This document shows, one piece after another, positions 1-11,115 of a DNA stretch of 64,000 nt. Location: the NCBI GenBank assembly GCA_034440575.1, contig JAOTOL010001367.1, forward strand, positions 1 to 64,000, in the 5' to 3' direction. Source of the DNA: Imbricaverruca yamaguchii (Eukaryota > Arthropoda > Thecostraca > Neoverrucidae). Numbering within the stretch: position 1 is the first letter of the stretch; each line of letters opens with the position of its first letter. The position numbers and the translations under genes are program-made. The notes under the pieces are model-generated. The model ran no database searches. It was given only the letters and a program-made list of their open reading frames with translations, and was not told where the DNA came from.

Positions 1-21
1 CACACACACACACACACACAC
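1..21. repeat. (CA)n microsatellite, cut by window edge
   Basis: The window opens inside an uninterrupted CA dinucleotide run, so its true length is unknown. Confidence 0.95.
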
Positions 22-208
22 ATGGACCCGCCCGCCGCCCGCCCATCTCTTGCGCAACACCCGCCCGCCGACGGCGGGTCACGGGGGTCACGGTGGTGAC
101 GTCACCGGCCCGCATGAACCGCTCGGCGCGCGCGCTCGGTCGTTCACACGGCGGCGGCGTTTTCTGCTCGGTGGAAACTGTGCTCTGCGGCGACGGGCGC
201 GGAAAAAC

Positions 209-250
209 GTCGGCGAAATGTCGGCGAAATGTCGCCGAAATGTCGCCGAA
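209..250. repeat. 11-bp minisatellite, about 3.8 copies
   Basis: The unit GTCGGCGAAAT repeats, with the later copies reading GTCGCCGAAAT. It sits in CpG-rich DNA (about 22-420). The short open frames on both strands here are by-products of the repeat and the base composition. Confidence 0.8.
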
Positions 251-379
251 CGGCCGCGACCGCTGCTGGCAATGACGGCTCCGGCGACAGCCACTCCCCG
301 ACTGTAGCTGGCGACAGCTCAGGCGGCGGCGACTCTCCGGGCCGCCAGCCATCACGGACGGTCGGTGTCTGTGACGACT

Positions 380-412
380 GGCTGACGGCTGACGGCTGAC
401 GGCTGGCTGACG
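380..412. repeat. 7-bp tandem repeat CTGACGG
   Basis: About four copies of a GGCTGAC/CTGACGG unit. The same GGCTGAC word recurs in the complex repeat near 1.8-2.0 kb. Confidence 0.75.
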
Positions 413-1165
413 TCCGTCGCACAACTGGTCCTCGGCCATGACAGAAGAGCTATGAACTGTGTGCGCTTGTGGCATTGCGAACGTCTGCATCCATGGAATA
501 CCAGTCTACATCCGTGGAACAACGCCCATCATCAATGCGCATACATACAGACATACACGCATCTGCCCCTATGATACACACCTACCGTCTACATAAGTGC
601 AAGAGTGTTCTTCATGCTTGCAGTGTGCTTTGTGTATCCTGACTGTTGTGCGTATTTCATGGAATATTCATCTAAGTTCCTTTTTTATTTGACACGTGCA
701 TCCAGAATGGAGTGTTGTGATTGAAACTGCATACATTATCACTTAATTTGTATGCATGCATTGCACCTAGGTGATTATTCTGTGTCAGTTTCTGAGGATG
801 GTCAAGGTCGGTTGAAACGTTCACACATAATAACTTCGAATCACGATTTGTTCCACATCGATGCTGAATTCCGATCATTTCCACCGGTGCCCTTCAATGG
901 TGTTCAATCGCGCTCATATTTCAGTCCAGGTATCGATTTGCCGGAAATTGCATGGTCACATGCTTGCATACAGTGTAACAGGGAAGTGGCTTTCTCCAAG
1001 CGTGCGCCGTATCCGTTATGAAATTGACTGCGAACTGCATCAGCGCATGGCCGGATATTCCGACACAGGTTATATCCGACACGTCAGCAGTTCCTAGTCG
1101 TTCAGTGCGCTTGGCACGCTATCAAAGTGCCGCTACATTAGTTCGCCAGCGTCATGTGATACATT
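413..1165. other. Unique DNA, no gene seen
   Basis: Base composition is balanced. Open frames of 78-89 codons overlap on both strands (for example 752-1021 plus and 672-884 minus). None has a recognisable domain, a convincing start context or a splice-flanked structure. Confidence 0.6.
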
Positions 1166-1197
1166 GTGGAATTAAACTGCCAGCGGTTTAATTCCAC
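1166..1197. repeat. Perfect 12-bp inverted repeat (hairpin)
   Basis: The left arm GTGGAATTAAAC (1166-1177) and right arm GTTTAATTCCAC (1186-1197) are exact reverse complements with an 8-nt loop. No transcript context or terminator role is evident. It is one of several short foldbacks in the window. Confidence 0.9.
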
Positions 1198-1548
1198 CAT
1201 AAATTAAATGCCGATCTCGGTCTCTTTTCAAAACAATCGGTCAGGTATATTGTGATGGATGTTCCAGCATCAATGGACCTTTCATATGAGCGCGGCGTGG
1301 TCGGCGGACATCGGTCGCTTTGAATGATCGAGTATTGGGGCCTTAAGGTTCGTGAACCCCAGTCGGATTATATTGCGGAAATCAGCCGCGTTTGTAGTGG
1401 GATCGAGAGGGTCGCTGATCTCCCACCCCCGCCCTCAGCAGTCTTTATTCGTGGGTATTTTACGGGTCCCGACCGAAGCCCGGTCGCGTGCGTTTTTCCC
1501 CTATTTATTACCTTTGATTACTCATGAAAAATATAATGGCCAGCATGC
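1198..1548. other. Unique DNA, no gene seen
   Basis: Short overlapping frames only, 60-71 codons. No repeats or motifs stand out. Confidence 0.5.
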
Positions 1549-1558
1549 TATCAGTTGG

Positions 1559-1618
1559 ATTGACTGATTGATTATTTGGGCTTAAGGGCGCGCCGACTAC
1601 GAGGTCATTTAGCGCCCA
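1559..1618 (-). mobile_element. Tiny retroposon copy 1 (about 60 bp) with tetranucleotide tail
   Basis: Read on the minus strand, it starts ATGGGCGCT, contains a GGGCGC...GCGCCC inverted repeat with TAGTCG between the arms, and ends CCCAAATAATCAATCAAT. Candidate target duplications flank it: TATCAGTTGG (1549-1558) and TAACAGTTAG (1619-1628, overlapping the border by design), 8 of 10 identical. The second copy at 25704-25768 has the same 5' boundary and the same architecture. Two copies sharing both ends argue against random 5' truncation of a longer LINE. The call as retroposon rests on the tail and the flanking repeats. No protein is encoded. Confidence 0.65.
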
Positions 1619-1794
1619 TAACAGTTAGTTGTTCCAGCCGTCGCTATATCAGTTGGAATCCAACGGAAGAAAGCCCGCCGTAGGTCGTCAGACGCCAAAC
1701 TGCACTCCTTCCAGAATGTAGCTGTCTTCTCCAGCACCACTAACCAGACACTGGCACACCGATGCTTCCATACAATGGCCACTGACTCAGAGAC

Positions 1795-2080
1795 CATCTC
1801 GGCAGGCGGCAACGACTGACGGCTGACTCGTGGCTGACTCATGACTGACACACGGCTGACTACCGGCCCAGCCGGTGATGGGTCACACGAGGCAGCACCG
1901 TCACGTATACTGGTCAATCGTCCGGCCCAGCCGGTGATGGGTCACACGGCTGACTACCGGGGCCCACCACTGACTCACAGACCATCGCGGCAGGCTGACT
2001 CACGGCTGACAACCGGGGCTGCCCACCACCGTCACGTCAGACTGGTCCGGCCCAGCCGGTGATGGGTCACACGAGCCAGC
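1795..2080. repeat. Complex repeat with three 27-bp copies
   Basis: A 27-bp segment beginning CCGGCCCAGCCGG and ending GGGTCACACG occurs at 1863-1889, 1922-1948 and 2047-2073. Between the copies are shuffled words such as GGCTGACT and CCACCGTCACGT, so the array is irregular. Confidence 0.8.
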
Positions 2081-2089
2081 GCCGGGGCG

Positions 2090-2680
2090 CAGTCATGCCC
2101 AATTTCAGCTAGTAGCTGGCGCATGGCGTCCAATGTGCACACCAGTTGTCGAATATTTTTCATCGTGAAGCGCGTCCGAAAACAATATTAATATCGAAGA
2201 ATAGGAAATATTTCCAATTGTAAATGCATGTTCTGTTCAATATTTATATCAGAGTGTCCGTAATCCCGGACGTGCATGCGGAACAACTGTAGAATACTTC
2301 AACGTCGAGTTCCTACAACGTCGGAGGTGGTGAGTGAATGACACTGCCTCGTCTAACAAGATTTTACGGGAGAGGGACGCTACCTCTGACTCCAATGAGG
2401 GCGGATTCTCCCAACCTTCCGAGGCTTCCGATCCGTCCCCCAATCATGCTTAGGCAATGGAAAATGCATATTCGCTTCGGGACATCATATCAAGTTAAAA
2501 AATAATGTGTTCAGACTTAATCGGAGCGACAGGGTTTCCATTTTGGTAATGCCATTTAATGGAAGATACTATGAGACGAGAAAAAGTGACTGGAACTCAC
2601 TCGTCAATGTTACATCCAGATTCCTGTGGAAACAATCTACCAAATTGTATTACCACGGCGAATCTCCTCTACATCACAAG
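2090..2680. other. AT-richer unique DNA, no gene seen
   Basis: Only frames of about 64 codons or fewer. No motif or repeat is recognised. Confidence 0.5.
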
Positions 2681-2797
2681 TCCGAAGGCTGGTTCTGAAT
2701 CCACCGCCAGGTACACCCATTACCTGCCACTAGCATAATTTCCCCACTTATGAGTATAATCCAAGACGCCTACTAGCCTCTATCACCTCGATCAGTG
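2681..2797. repeat. Dispersed repeat, copy A
   Basis: It matches 62311-62410 in the same orientation. The two share GAAGGCTGGTTCTGAAT, ACCGCCAGG, AGCATAA and CTCCTACTAGC-like words in the same order, with small indels. Family unknown. The other copy abuts a (TA)n tract, while this one does not. Confidence 0.7.
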
Positions 2798-3150
2798 CGG
2801 GGAGGGCCGACCCAGGCGTTACAGTGGGGTGAGTGACGCGTGTCACACACCACCCACCTCACTGTGACAGGGCACAGGGGCGTCACGCGCCAGTGACGGA
2901 GAAGAACCACCGAGGAGGTGGGGTGGGGAGGGGTCTCCTGTCGGCGGGTCGCGGCGTGAGGCGTGTGTCTGGGTGGAGGGACGCCTCGGACAAGTGGCAG
3001 GTGCGAGGTGACGTCATGCGTGACTAAAGACCTTGACCGGAGGCGGCCATGCGTGACCGGACGCACGGAGGCGTGCATCGATAGCTGCGACATAGTCGCG
3101 GCGACAGCGAAGACTCGGCAGCTACCGGCATCGGGGAGACGAACGAAGAG

Positions 3151-3502
3151 GTCCGGCAGGCCCACCTGCTCTGCCACCAGACGTCAGACACAGGACCTGC
3201 CACAGGTCCGGGAGGTCTGCCTGCTCTGCCACCAGACGTCAGACACAGGACAGGACCTGCCACAGGGCAGGTCCGGCAGGCCTGCCTGCTCCTGCACCAG
3301 ACGTCAGACACAGGACCTGCCGCAGGAGCAGGTCCGCCTGCTCTGCCACCAGACGTCAGACACAGGACAGGACCTGCCACAGGTCCGGGAGGTCTGCCTG
3401 CTCTGCCACCAGACCTCAGACACAGGACAGGACCTGCCACAGGAGCAGGTCCGGCAGGTCTGCCTGTTCTGCCACCGGACCTCAGACACAGGACAGGACC
3501 CG
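3151..3502. repeat. Minisatellite, about 60-bp degenerate unit, about 6 copies
   Basis: Repeats of a unit containing CTGCTCTGCCACCAGACGTC, then AGACACAGGACAGGACCTGC. Unit length varies through loss or gain of GGACA and GAGCAGG blocks. Long frames on both strands (258 codons plus, 138 minus) are made by the repeat. Confidence 0.9.
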
Positions 3503-3582
3503 GCGCAGCACCGCCAGTCGCCTGACGCGGCGACGGGAAATTCGTGCCGGAGTACCGGAAACACGGTAAACACTCTGTTTAA

Positions 3583-3754
3583 ATCATATGGGATTGGATT
3601 TGGATTGTGGCTTTACGACGCAGTCAACATCTGGCGCCATATGGGATCGTCTGCCTCGCACCCTGGGCAGGAAGGGCGGGCATCGCGGGGAATCGAACCC
3701 CATGTCTCTAGCTTGCCAGACACTCAGCTTAACCACTGAGCTACCGACGCCCCT
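3583..3754 (-). mobile_element. tRNA-derived SINE
   Basis: On the minus strand the head reads as a tRNA-like sequence. An A-box-like TAGCTCAGTGGTTAAGC lies near 3731-3747 and a B-box GGGTTCGATTCCC near 3684-3698. A possible acceptor stem pairs GGCGTCG with CGATGCC with one G-U. The anticodon arm does not fold canonically, so this is not a working tRNA. The body ends GCGTCGTAAAGCCACAATCC, a version of the tail seen on the other SINEs here. Possible target duplications are TTAAATCATA (3579-3588) and TTAAATTACA (3754-3763), 8 of 10 matching. Confidence 0.75.
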
Positions 3755-3763
3755 TAAATTACA

Positions 3764-4356
3764 CTGTCCAAGTGGGATTGCTTAGTCGGGTAGTGGGGTC
3801 AGAGTCTATCTTACAGACCGTCAGGCAGAGGTCCTTGTCCCTTGATATCACCCAGTGCGTAGTCTAACTAAGCGTATTTTGAGCAATGTGCAGTGGCGTG
3901 TGAGCAGCTATGCCTGCGGCCGGGTGCTGTTTGGGGGCAGCCGGCCGGGGTGGGCAGGTCACGGTGCAGGGACCAGGTCTGGTCCAGGCTGTGCACGCCA
4001 CTTGCAACCTCGCCTGCAGCGTTAGTCGTGTGCGGAACTGCTCTGCCCTGCTCTGAATGTCCTCAACCGTTCCGCACACGCGGCGGCCGGAACCGAGCCG
4101 GCAGCGCAGAGCCGCGTTTCCCCATTATTCCGAAGCAAGGCACCATACAGCTTTGCATCGCACACGGCGTCCGAGTGAAATGCGCGCGATAGCATCGCGA
4201 CGCGCCAAACGCGCCGGGCGTTTTGCGGCGGCGGACTGTGGCGGCACCACGGTGGGAATACTTTCCAGCGGCATCCTTGAAAGGCCGCAGCGCGGTCAGG
4301 CTGTGGCGACTGGCGGCGGTGCAGAGCAGCAGACGGGAACGGATCCGCAATACCTG
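3764..4356. other. GC-rich unique DNA, no gene seen
   Basis: Frames of 99-146 codons overlap on both strands in GC-rich DNA and continue into the next array. None looks like a known protein. Confidence 0.5.
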
Positions 4357-4640
4357 GCGGGAGCCAAGTCCGCAGCATTGGGCGGAAACCATGCTCAAAG
4401 CATTGGGCGGGAAACCCGCCCACGCCAATGGGCGGGAACCACGCTCAGAGCATTGGGCGGGAACCACGCTCAAAGCATTGGGCGGAAACCACGCTCCCAG
4501 CATTGGGCGGGAACCAAGTCAGCAGCATTGGGCGGAATCCACGTCCACGGAATTGGGCGGGAACCACATCGCCCACGGCATCGAGCGGAAACCACGTCCG
4601 CAGCATTGGGCGGGAACCACGCCCACGGCATCACGCGGAA
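4357..4640. repeat. 25-bp minisatellite, about 11 copies
   Basis: The unit core CATTGGGCGGGAACCACG recurs every 25 bp (for example 4376, 4401, 4451, 4476, 4501, 4526). Frames of up to 218 codons across it are shadows of the repeat. Confidence 0.92.
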
Positions 4641-5311
4641 CCATATCTGTAAAATCGAACGGAAAGGGCTCGCGACATTGGCAAAGCGTTGTCAAAGTGT
4701 TGGCACACATTAATGCGTGGCGTCAAATTGGAATAGTGAATGATTAGGACATCTGACACGGAATAATTATCAAAATAAATTAATAAATACATGAAGAGAT
4801 CTGTTTTGCGAAGATAGCCAAATGACAACCATGGATCATCAAGTACCAGTGCAAAATAGTTGCACAAATGAGTCGCTAAATGCAAGAAATAATCAGAACA
4901 TTCACATAAAACTAACGAAACAATACAAAAAACCAGCCGAATTGTGATTGCCGGGAAGCCAGTTGCCGAATCGCAGCCTACGTCTGAAGAATAAGCATTA
5001 ATTCTGTTTGGGGCTATGGAAACCAAATCTGCCGAAGCTCAAACATATGAGTCCACCGGAGCGAGCAGCATGTGCGTGTGTAAGTAACCACCGCCAACCC
5101 TTACGACGGCGCACGAGCCACCCGCCGACCAGCCTGATGAGGACCGGCGCGGCCGGCGGGTCCAGCCGGCTGCAATGGGCACTAGGTCAGCGCGCCGAAC
5201 CCTGTTGTGGGTCAGCGGCGGCCGGCCAGACCGGCACTGCACGGTGCAGCATTCCGCCTGCAGTCTGCTGGCTGGGCGGCCGCCGCAGGTCACGGTGTGG
5301 TCAGCCGGGAC
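4641..5311. other. Unique DNA, AT-rich then GC-rich, no gene seen
   Basis: The AT-rich part, about 4700-5000, carries a minus-strand frame of 131 codons (4631-5026). Its last third reads into the neighbouring array, and I see no domain. The part after 5050 is GC-rich. Confidence 0.5.
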
Positions 5312-5625
5312 AGCGGACAGGTCAGGTCAGGTCACGGCTGGACTTCACGAGGAGAGGCAGGTCGGGTCCCGGTGTAACCTCACCGGGAAGAGGCAGGTTA
5401 GGCGACTGTGGACACCCACCGGAGAGAAGTAGGCAAGGTCACAGCGCAACTCCACCGGGAATGGGCAGGCCAGGTGAGGTCAGATCAGGTCACGCTACAC
5501 TTCTATCAGGAATGGGCAGGTCATGCTATACCGCAATCACACCGGAGGGGCAAGTCAGGTCACGGTGCACCCCCACCGAGGGTCAGACCAGGTGACGGCG
5601 CACCCACACGGGATGAGGCAGCAGC
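5312..5625. repeat. Degenerate minisatellite, about 40-50-bp unit
   Basis: Words such as GGCAGGTCAGGTCACGGT and CACCGGGAATGGGCAGG recur about six times with heavy divergence and indels, as expected for an old array. Confidence 0.75.
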
Positions 5626-5713
5626 AGTGAGACGAAGCCCGCCAATTGGCCGACACTCGGACGTGTGAAGCGGTGGCCAGACGGATGAGGTCGGGATGGC
5701 TGACTATCAGGGA

Positions 5714-5942
5714 CTGGTCTAGTGACAGACTCAGTGACCGGCCCAGTGACCGGCCCAGTAATTGGCCCAGGGACTGGTCCAGTGACAGACCCAGTGACCG
5801 GCCCAGTGACCAGCCCAGTAATTGGCCCAGTGACCGGCCCAGTGACTAGCCCAGTGACCGGCCCAGTGACTAGCCCAGTGACTGGCCCAGTGACCGGCCC
5901 AGTAACTGGTCCAGTAACTGGTCCAGTGACCGGCCCAGTGCC
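5714..5942. repeat. 12-bp minisatellite, about 19 copies
   Basis: Units of CAGTGACCGGCC with AATTGG and TAACTGG variants. Twelve is divisible by three, so frames stay open on both strands (88 codons plus, 120 minus). Confidence 0.95.
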
Positions 5943-6498
5943 AGGGGCGGGTCTCGGAACTATTCGATGGCACTCGCCGCGTACGTGACATAGCCGATTC
6001 CCATGACATTTCTTCGGCTTGATTCCAAAGCACGGGGATACTTCGCTTCCATATCACTCGTTGAGCAGCTGGTCCAAGATAAAAAAGCATCAATGTAGAT
6101 GTATTTTTAAGTTGGCCGGATGAGAGTCGATTGCGTCACTTCTTTCGACGCGCTGCCGTAAGCGTGGCACCACAGTGCTGCACGTCTTAGACAAACCCAA
6201 TGTTCAAGTGACTATTTATTCAGGAGGCACCACGGCATGTGCAACTAAGCGCGACGCTATTGGCGCAACGCAAGCGTGTCGACAATCCGCACACCGACAC
6301 AAATGACGTGGCCGACGGTACGCAAGTCGCACCTCCTCCACACCGCCACGACCCACTACCCGCGCGGAACGGTGACGCCGCGTGCGCTCAAGACCAGTAT
6401 TCAATGGACCGGAAGTGGATAATCGGCGACCTTCCGCGACCGGAGCGGCGCTACGCGGCAGCACTTTCTCGCAGACATGTTCATCGCAATGCCGGCTG
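5943..6498. other. Unique DNA, no gene seen
   Basis: No recognisable product. A 119-codon plus frame (6239-6598) and a 98-codon minus frame (6216-6512) overlap each other, and the plus frame runs into the array. Confidence 0.5.
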
Positions 6499-6532
<34 letters not shown>

Positions 6533-6533
6533 G
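6499..6533. repeat. 7-bp repeat TGCACCG, about 4.5 copies
   Basis: Exact tandem GTGCACC units stand immediately upstream of the 44-bp array. Each holds the palindrome GTGCAC. Confidence 0.9.
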
Positions 6534-6552
6534 GCGCCGGCAGGCGGCCGCT

Positions 6553-8180
6553 GACCCACTGCACCCGGACCAGCACGGTGGCGGAGGGTCGCCAGTGACC
6601 CACTACACCCGGACCAGCACGGTGGCGGAGGGTCGCCAGTGGCCCACTACACCCGGACCAGCACGGTGGCGGAGGGTCGCCAGTGACCCACTACACCCGG
6701 ACCAGCACGGTGGCGGAGGGTCACCAGTGACCCACTACACCCGGACCAGCACGGTGGCGGAGGGTCGCCAGTGACCCACTACACCCGGACCAGCACGGTG
6801 GCGGAGGGTCGCCAGTGACCCACTACACCCGGACCAGCACGGTGGCGGAGGGTCGCCAGTGACCCACTACACCCGGACCAGCACGGTGGCGAGGTGGCGG
6901 AGGGTCGCCAGTGACCCACTACACCCGGACCAGCACGGTGGCGGAGGGTCGCCAGTGACCCACTACACCCGGACCAGCACGGTGGCGGAGGGTCGCCAGT
7001 GACCCACTACAGGGGGCCAGTGACCCACTGCACCCGGACCAGCACGGTGGCGGAGGGTCGCCAGTGACCACTACACCCGGACCAGCACGGTGGCGGACCA
7101 CAACGGCGGCGAGTGCCCACTACACCCGGACCAGCACGGTGGCGGAGGGTCGCCAGTGACCCACTACACCCGGACCAGCACGGTGGCGGAGGGTCGCCAG
7201 TGGCCCACTACACCCGGACCAGCACGGTGGCGGAGGGTCGCCAGTGACCCACTACACGGCCGGACCAGCACGGTGGCGGAGGGTTACCAGTGACCCACTA
7301 CACCCGGACCAGCACGGTGGCGGAGGGTCGCCAGTGACCCACTACACCCGGACCAGCACGGTGGCGGAGGGTCGCCAGTGACCCACTACACCCGGACCAG
7401 CACGGTGGCGGAGGGTCGCCAGTGACCCACTACACCCGGACCAGCACGGTGGCGGAGGGTCGCCAGTGACCCACTACACCCGGACCAGCACGGTGGCGGA
7501 GGGTCGCCAGTGACCCACTACACCCGGACCAGCACGGTGGCGGAGGGTCGCCAGTGGCCCACTACACCCGCCGGACCAGCACGGTGGCGGAGGGTCGCCA
7601 GTGACCCACTACACCCGGACCAGCACGGTGGCGGAGGGCCACCAGCGACCCACAAAACCGGGACAAGCACGGTGGCGGAGGGTCGCCAGTGACCCACTAC
7701 ACCCGGACCAGCACGGTGGCGGAGGGTCGCCAGTGACCCACTACACCCGGACCAGCACGGTGGCGGAGGGTCGTCAGTGATCCACTATACCCGGCCGGAC
7801 CAGCACGGTGGCGGAGGGTCGCCAGTGACCCACTACACCCGGACCAGCACGGTGGCGGAGGGTCGTCAGTGACCCACTATACCCGGCCGGACCAGCACGG
7901 TGGCGGAGGGTCGCCAGTGACCCACTACACCCGGACCAGCACGGTGGCGGAGGGTCGCCAGTGACCCACTACACCCGGACCAGCACGGTGGCGGAGGGTC
8001 GCCAGTGACCCACTATACCCGGCCGGACCAGCACGGTGGCGGAGGGTCGCCAGTGACCCACTACACCCGGACCAGCACGGTGGCGGAGGGTCGCCAATGA
8101 CCCACTACACCCGGACTAGCACTGTGGCGGAGGGTCGCCAGTGACCCACTACACCCGGACCAGCACGGTGCGGTGGCGGA
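6553..8180. repeat. 44-bp minisatellite, about 37 copies
   Basis: The unit contains GACCCACTACACCCGGACC followed by AGCACGGTGGCGGAGGGTCG, and the spacing is exactly 44 bp over most of the array (6553, 6597, 6641). Variant units with an inserted GGCC (CTATACCCGGCCGG) recur near 7784, 7876 and 8012, showing internal duplication of variants. A junction near 7010-7130 is scrambled. Forty-four is not a multiple of three, and every frame contains stops. Confidence 0.97.
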
Positions 8181-8766
8181 GGACACAAACACCTGAGAAC
8201 GACTGAATGCCAGGATAGCAGACGCCGTGGACTGCAGGCCAGCAGGGCGTTTTGGCAGCGAGCGGCAGGGCAGCAGGGTAACAGGGCGGTGAACTGCTGG
8301 GAGTGTGAGCCGGAGCTGCTGGCCGACAGCAGCTCGGTGGGCCCCTGAACAGGCCGGTACCGGGGCAGCCGACTACAGCTGCTCCGACCAGAGGGCGACG
8401 TTCGTGGCATCAACGCTGCACTGCATTGCACAGCAGGTGACTGCGATGGGTGCCTCGCTGGTTGAAAAGAGCAAAGGTTACGTTCCGAACCGGCGGAGAA
8501 TTTCGCCACCAGCGGGTGCAGCGCCAGTGCTCGGGGGGGCACCGAGAGAGCGCAGAAGCGTCAAACGTCTGCGGAAACCGAACTATGCAAGGCTTGAGGA
8601 GCACCTGTGCCTTTGGTGCAAATCTCACGCACGAATACTGCACCTTATCATGAGATGATCTTGGATGGATTTGCAGACAACGGCGAAAGTTTCGCACGCT
8701 TCATGTGTGAGTGCCAACCACGGCAGCATCTTTGTGTTTGTCGTGCATGTACATGCATTCACATAA
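8181..8766. other. Unique DNA, no gene seen
   Basis: Overlapping frames of 95-145 codons on opposite strands, none recognisable. The minus frame starting at 8542 continues into the array. Confidence 0.5.
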
Positions 8767-8799
8767 TATAAAAAGGTCAGCTGTTCACAGTTTTACAGT
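8767..8799 (+). promoter_or_regulatory. Candidate core promoter: TATA box plus Inr-like site
   Basis: TATAAAAAGG begins at 8767, and an Inr-like ACAGTC has its A at 8797, 30 bp downstream of the first T. That is the spacing expected for RNA polymerase II promoters. What would be transcribed is unclear. The first ATG downstream opens only about 30 codons (8869-8959). This could be chance in AT-rich DNA. Confidence 0.3.
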
Positions 8800-8959
8800 C
8801 TGCTATACGGAAGAGACAGCTAAGACACTATTCACTGCAACTATACACGAGAGCTTGGGTAATACGTGGATGGCCCGGGAGCGGTCGTACCTAAAAACAC
8901 GCCGCACATGTCAGGGCATGAACGAAAAAAATGCGCAGCCTATAATTTTAATTAGTTAA

Positions 8960-10330
8960 TGATTTCATCGAAGCCTTGGAACACAATATGCTGTGTCCAC
9001 TCATAATAACTGAAGTATACGTTGACGTTATCGGTTCAGGAAAAAATGCTGACAAATTGTGAGGTCACAGCACATGCCAGACGAGTGGGGAAGCAGCCAT
9101 AGAAACGTTGTGTTCTATCCAACATATCTGACGGGGATGCAAGTTCCAATACCGCTTGCACCGTATGCACCGATAATTCGTCATCAGCATTTGGACAAAA
9201 TATGTGTCGACATGAGCTGCCGATGAAATCGGATGTTTTAAGCATAACGGCATTGTTCCTCATGAGTCATATAGCAATGGTACGAAAAAGAAGAATGAAG
9301 AAACGGTATATTTTCCGCGCTGCTGCAGTCGTTGGAGTGAGCCGGTTACATGGCGGTTCCCGGCCGGTGGGCAATGACTCAGTCTTGGGTGGGAGTAGTG
9401 CCCCCCCCAACGGCAGGTGGGAGCGCCCGGCACCACTCGACTGAAAAAGACACGGCCGGCCGGCTTCACAGTCCGGTGGCTCGTAGAGGAAGGGTTGGGG
9501 CTGGGGTGGAGCGCCACACAGGAAACGCCAATTACCCGCTTCCTCTCTCCAGGTGGGGTGAACGTCGTGCGAACACCCGCCGCTTCATGTGTTCATCATC
9601 CAAGCAACGGCAAGAACGGGACTGTGTGTCTTCCGACCGCTTTCAACCCGGCCGATCGTATCAATGCACCGCATCTCTCAATCCACATGGCTGCCGGCTC
9701 GCCGCATGACGGAGGATTGATTAATGATTGATGACACGCATGCCGATACTCGAGGGATCGGGCAGGAGGGGAATCGCCGCTCTCGTTGAGGCAAAATGTT
9801 GCCTTTTTTCCTTCGACAGCCGCTCGTCACCAAATCACGCTCCTACTCCAGCACTAGCCTGCCCGTTCTTTGCCAACAAATCCGACCGAGTGTTTGTGAA
9901 ACTTTACTTTGCATTTCATCGGACGGCGAGGATCCGCACATCAGCTGACTGTGGCAGCAGGCGGTGACGGCAACTCAGCCCCGCGGCAACGCAACGCATG
10001 CGTGCCTCGTGTTGGCCAGGGTCTCGTGCAGGACGTGTTTACGTCAGCCGGTGTCATTCGACTCGACGACATCGGCATGACCGTCGATGTTATCCACGCA
10101 GCCGCAATGACAACGCGGCCTTGGACGCCAAAGTGGGAGTGGAAGTTAGGCCTTATTGGGTCGGACGTTCGACCTGACGGACCGGACCGACTAATTGCTG
10201 GACAGCGGAGAGTAGGCTCGTGGCGGTGAGGCCGATCTCATCGGGACGCGACACAGCCAGCCGAGGTCGCCCGGTCCAGGAGATTTCAGTGATGGCCAGC
10301 TCACCTTCACTGTCATCGGCCCGTCGGCCA
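8960..10330. other. Unique DNA, no gene seen
   Basis: Frames up to 119 codons (9350-9709 plus) overlap a second plus frame (9417-9731) and a minus frame (9260-9517). No domain or plausible exon structure is seen. Short C-run near 9401-9408. Confidence 0.5.
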
Positions 10331-11115
10331 CGCCCACGCTCACTGAACCGCCTCCGGTAAAGCTGCCGCCAGACACCCCTCCCCCCACGCTCACTGAACT
10401 TGCCTTCGGGCACAACCACTCACTGAACTACCTCCGGCACAACCGTCACCCGCCACACCCACGCTCACTGAACCGCCTCCGGTAAAGCTGCCCACAGACA
10501 CCCCCCCCACGCTCACTGAACCTGCCTTCGGGCACAACCACTCACTGATCCACCTCCGGTACAACTGTCACCCGCCACACCCACGCTCACTGAACCGCCT
10601 CCGGTACAGCTGTCTCCAGCAACACACGCGCTCACTGAGCCGCCTCCGGTACAGCTGTCTCCAGCAACACACGCGCTCACTGAGCCGCCGGTACAGCTGC
10701 CAGCAACACACGCGCTCACTGAGCCGCCTCCGGTACAGCTGTCCCCGCACACCGCGCTCACTGAGCCGCCTCCGGTACAGCTGTCTCCAGCAACTCGCTG
10801 TCTCCAGCAACACACGCGCTCACTGAGCCGCCTCCGGTACAGCTGTCTCCAGCAACACACGCGCTCACTGAGCCGCCTCCGTACAGCTGTCTCCAGCAAC
10901 ACACGCGCTCACTGAACCGCCTCCGGTACAGCTGTCTCCAGCAACACACGCGCTCACTGAGCCGCCTCCAGTACAGCTGTCTCCAGCAACACACGCGCTC
11001 ACTGAGCCGCCTCCGGTACAGCTGTCTCCAGCAACACACGCGCTCACTGAGCCGCCTCCGGTACAGCTGTCTCCAGCAACACACGCGCTCACTGAGCCGC
11101 CTCCGGTACAGCCGT
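10331..11115. repeat. 45-bp minisatellite, about 17 copies
   Basis: The unit contains GCTCACTGAGCCGCCTCCGG, then TACAGCTGTCTCCAGCAACA. The left end is diverged (GCCTTCGGGCACAACC variants before 10600) and the right end is homogeneous. Forty-five is divisible by three, so minus-strand frames run to 129 codons. Indels switch the frame several times, so a repeat protein is unlikely. Confidence 0.95.

Noticed and set aside
3683..3752. Functional tRNA gene
   Set aside because: The acceptor, D and T arms can be drawn, but the anticodon arm does not fold with a 7-nt loop and a SINE tail follows.
6553..8180. CRISPR array
   Set aside because: Units are contiguous without variable spacers. This is a eukaryotic minisatellite. 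The same applies to every other array here.
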